Of a DNA stretch of 53,205 bases, positions 53,105 through 53,205 are shown piece after piece. The DNA is taken from positions 1-53,205 of the forward strand of contig CALLAC010000015.1 in NCBI GenBank assembly GCA_938002655.1, read 5' to 3'. The translations under genes and the position numbers were made by a program. How positions within the stretch are numbered: position 1 is the stretch's first letter; each line of letters begins with the position of its first letter. Source of the stretch: an uncultured Cytophagales bacterium (GTDB lineage: Bacteria; Bacteroidota; Bacteroidia; Cytophagales; Thermonemataceae). The notes under the pieces were generated by a model. That model was not told where the DNA came from. It saw only the letters and a list, made by a program, of their open reading frames with translations, and made no database searches.

Positions 53105-53205
53105 TGAACATAACCTGAATTGAACCTGTTTTTAAGCCTTCTTTGGCACTATTGATTTCAATACTGTAAGTTTTAGGATTACCACGCAAAATCCAACGAA
53201 CTTTC
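53100..53205 (-). CDS. C-terminal end of an unidentified protein (partial)
   Basis: On the minus strand an open frame enters from the window edge and reads KVRWILRGNPKTYSIEINSAKEG then LKTGSIQVMFI to a TAA at 53102-53100. The alternating hydrophobic pattern suggests the last strands of a beta domain, but 34 residues are too few to name a family. The stop codon is supplied by the outermost copy of the palindromic repeat (TTTCTTAAA read in reverse), so the repeat borders or has replaced the native 3' end. Confidence 0.6.
   Translation of the reverse strand, partial: KVRWILRGNPKTYSIEINSAKEGLKTGSIQVMFI

Overview
The window looks like a chromosomal segment of an AT-rich Bacteroidota, most likely of the Cytophagales type. 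The evidence is the family content: a GldA-type ABC ATPase, a PorT-family barrel, a single-domain-set PurL of 746 residues, a YtxJ/BrxC bacilliredoxin, DUF3078 and DUF4159 proteins, MbnP, a SusC-like TonB receptor and many OmpA/AsmA proteins. Several genes are also preceded by the Bacteroidota sigma pattern TTTG-N18..21-TAnnTTTG instead of a TTGACA/TATAAT pair, and classical Shine-Dalgarno sites are mostly absent. No phage, insertion sequence, CRISPR array or rRNA was seen. The genus is not determined.

Layout. Positions 1-720 are decayed accessory DNA: the 3' part of a mercuric-transport/HMA gene with an in-frame stop, a palindromic repeat, a GC-richer stretch without a supportable gene, and the last codons of an OmpA gene. 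From 816 to 6579 lie an SDR, a GH3-family protein, a UDP-sugar 4-epimerase, an initiator tRNA, a thiolase and coaX. From 6698 to 11456 a forward run holds an outer-membrane protein, a Ppx/GppA phosphatase, rfbB, prs and gcvH. From 11510 to 17097 a reverse block holds a TonB receptor controlled by a TPP riboswitch, followed by an alpha/beta hydrolase, gldA and a LutB-like protein. From 17256 to 22399 come two YceI proteins with a MarR regulator, a NeuD-like acyltransferase divergent from a KdnA-like aminotransferase, and an ACR3 arsenite pump. Then follow purL, menG-porT-MCE, a DUF4159/HD pair, and a catabolic stretch with kynureninase, imidazolonepropionase, a saccharopine-reductase-like enzyme, kynurenine 3-monooxygenase and 3-hydroxybutyrate dehydrogenase. 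From 36311 to 45643 come a large AsmA protein and an envelope operon (hldD, OmpA, an RND-type exporter, a frameshifted envelope protein, an RsmI-like methylase), then brxC. The right end holds an outer-membrane barrel, rseP, mlaE, DUF3078, MbnP, a second OmpA protein, a MarR regulator and a tandem array of the palindrome also seen at the left end.

How the genes work together. The dominant theme is the cell envelope: LPS/O-antigen sugars (rfbB, hldD, WbpP-like epimerase, KdnA-like and NeuD-like enzymes), lipid traffic (MCE, MlaE, RND, AsmA), sigma-E-type proteolysis (RseP), TonB and OmpA proteins, and gliding/type IX secretion (GldA, PorT). A second theme is amino-acid and ketone-body metabolism (kynU/kmo, hutI, saccharopine-type reductase, thiolase, bdhA, gcvH). 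Housekeeping genes (purL, prs, coaX, menG, tRNA-fMet) are interspersed, so apart from its edges this is an ordinary core-like region.

The observations most worth a second look are: the palindrome family with its exact 46-nt tandem array, the TPP riboswitch with promoter and terminator in front of a TonB receptor, the frameshift at a G run in the 43838 gene, the KdnA-like enzyme without a visible KdnB, the broken mercury-transport gene, and a promoter that predicts a leaderless ppx mRNA. I did not find a clear previously undescribed multi-gene system.
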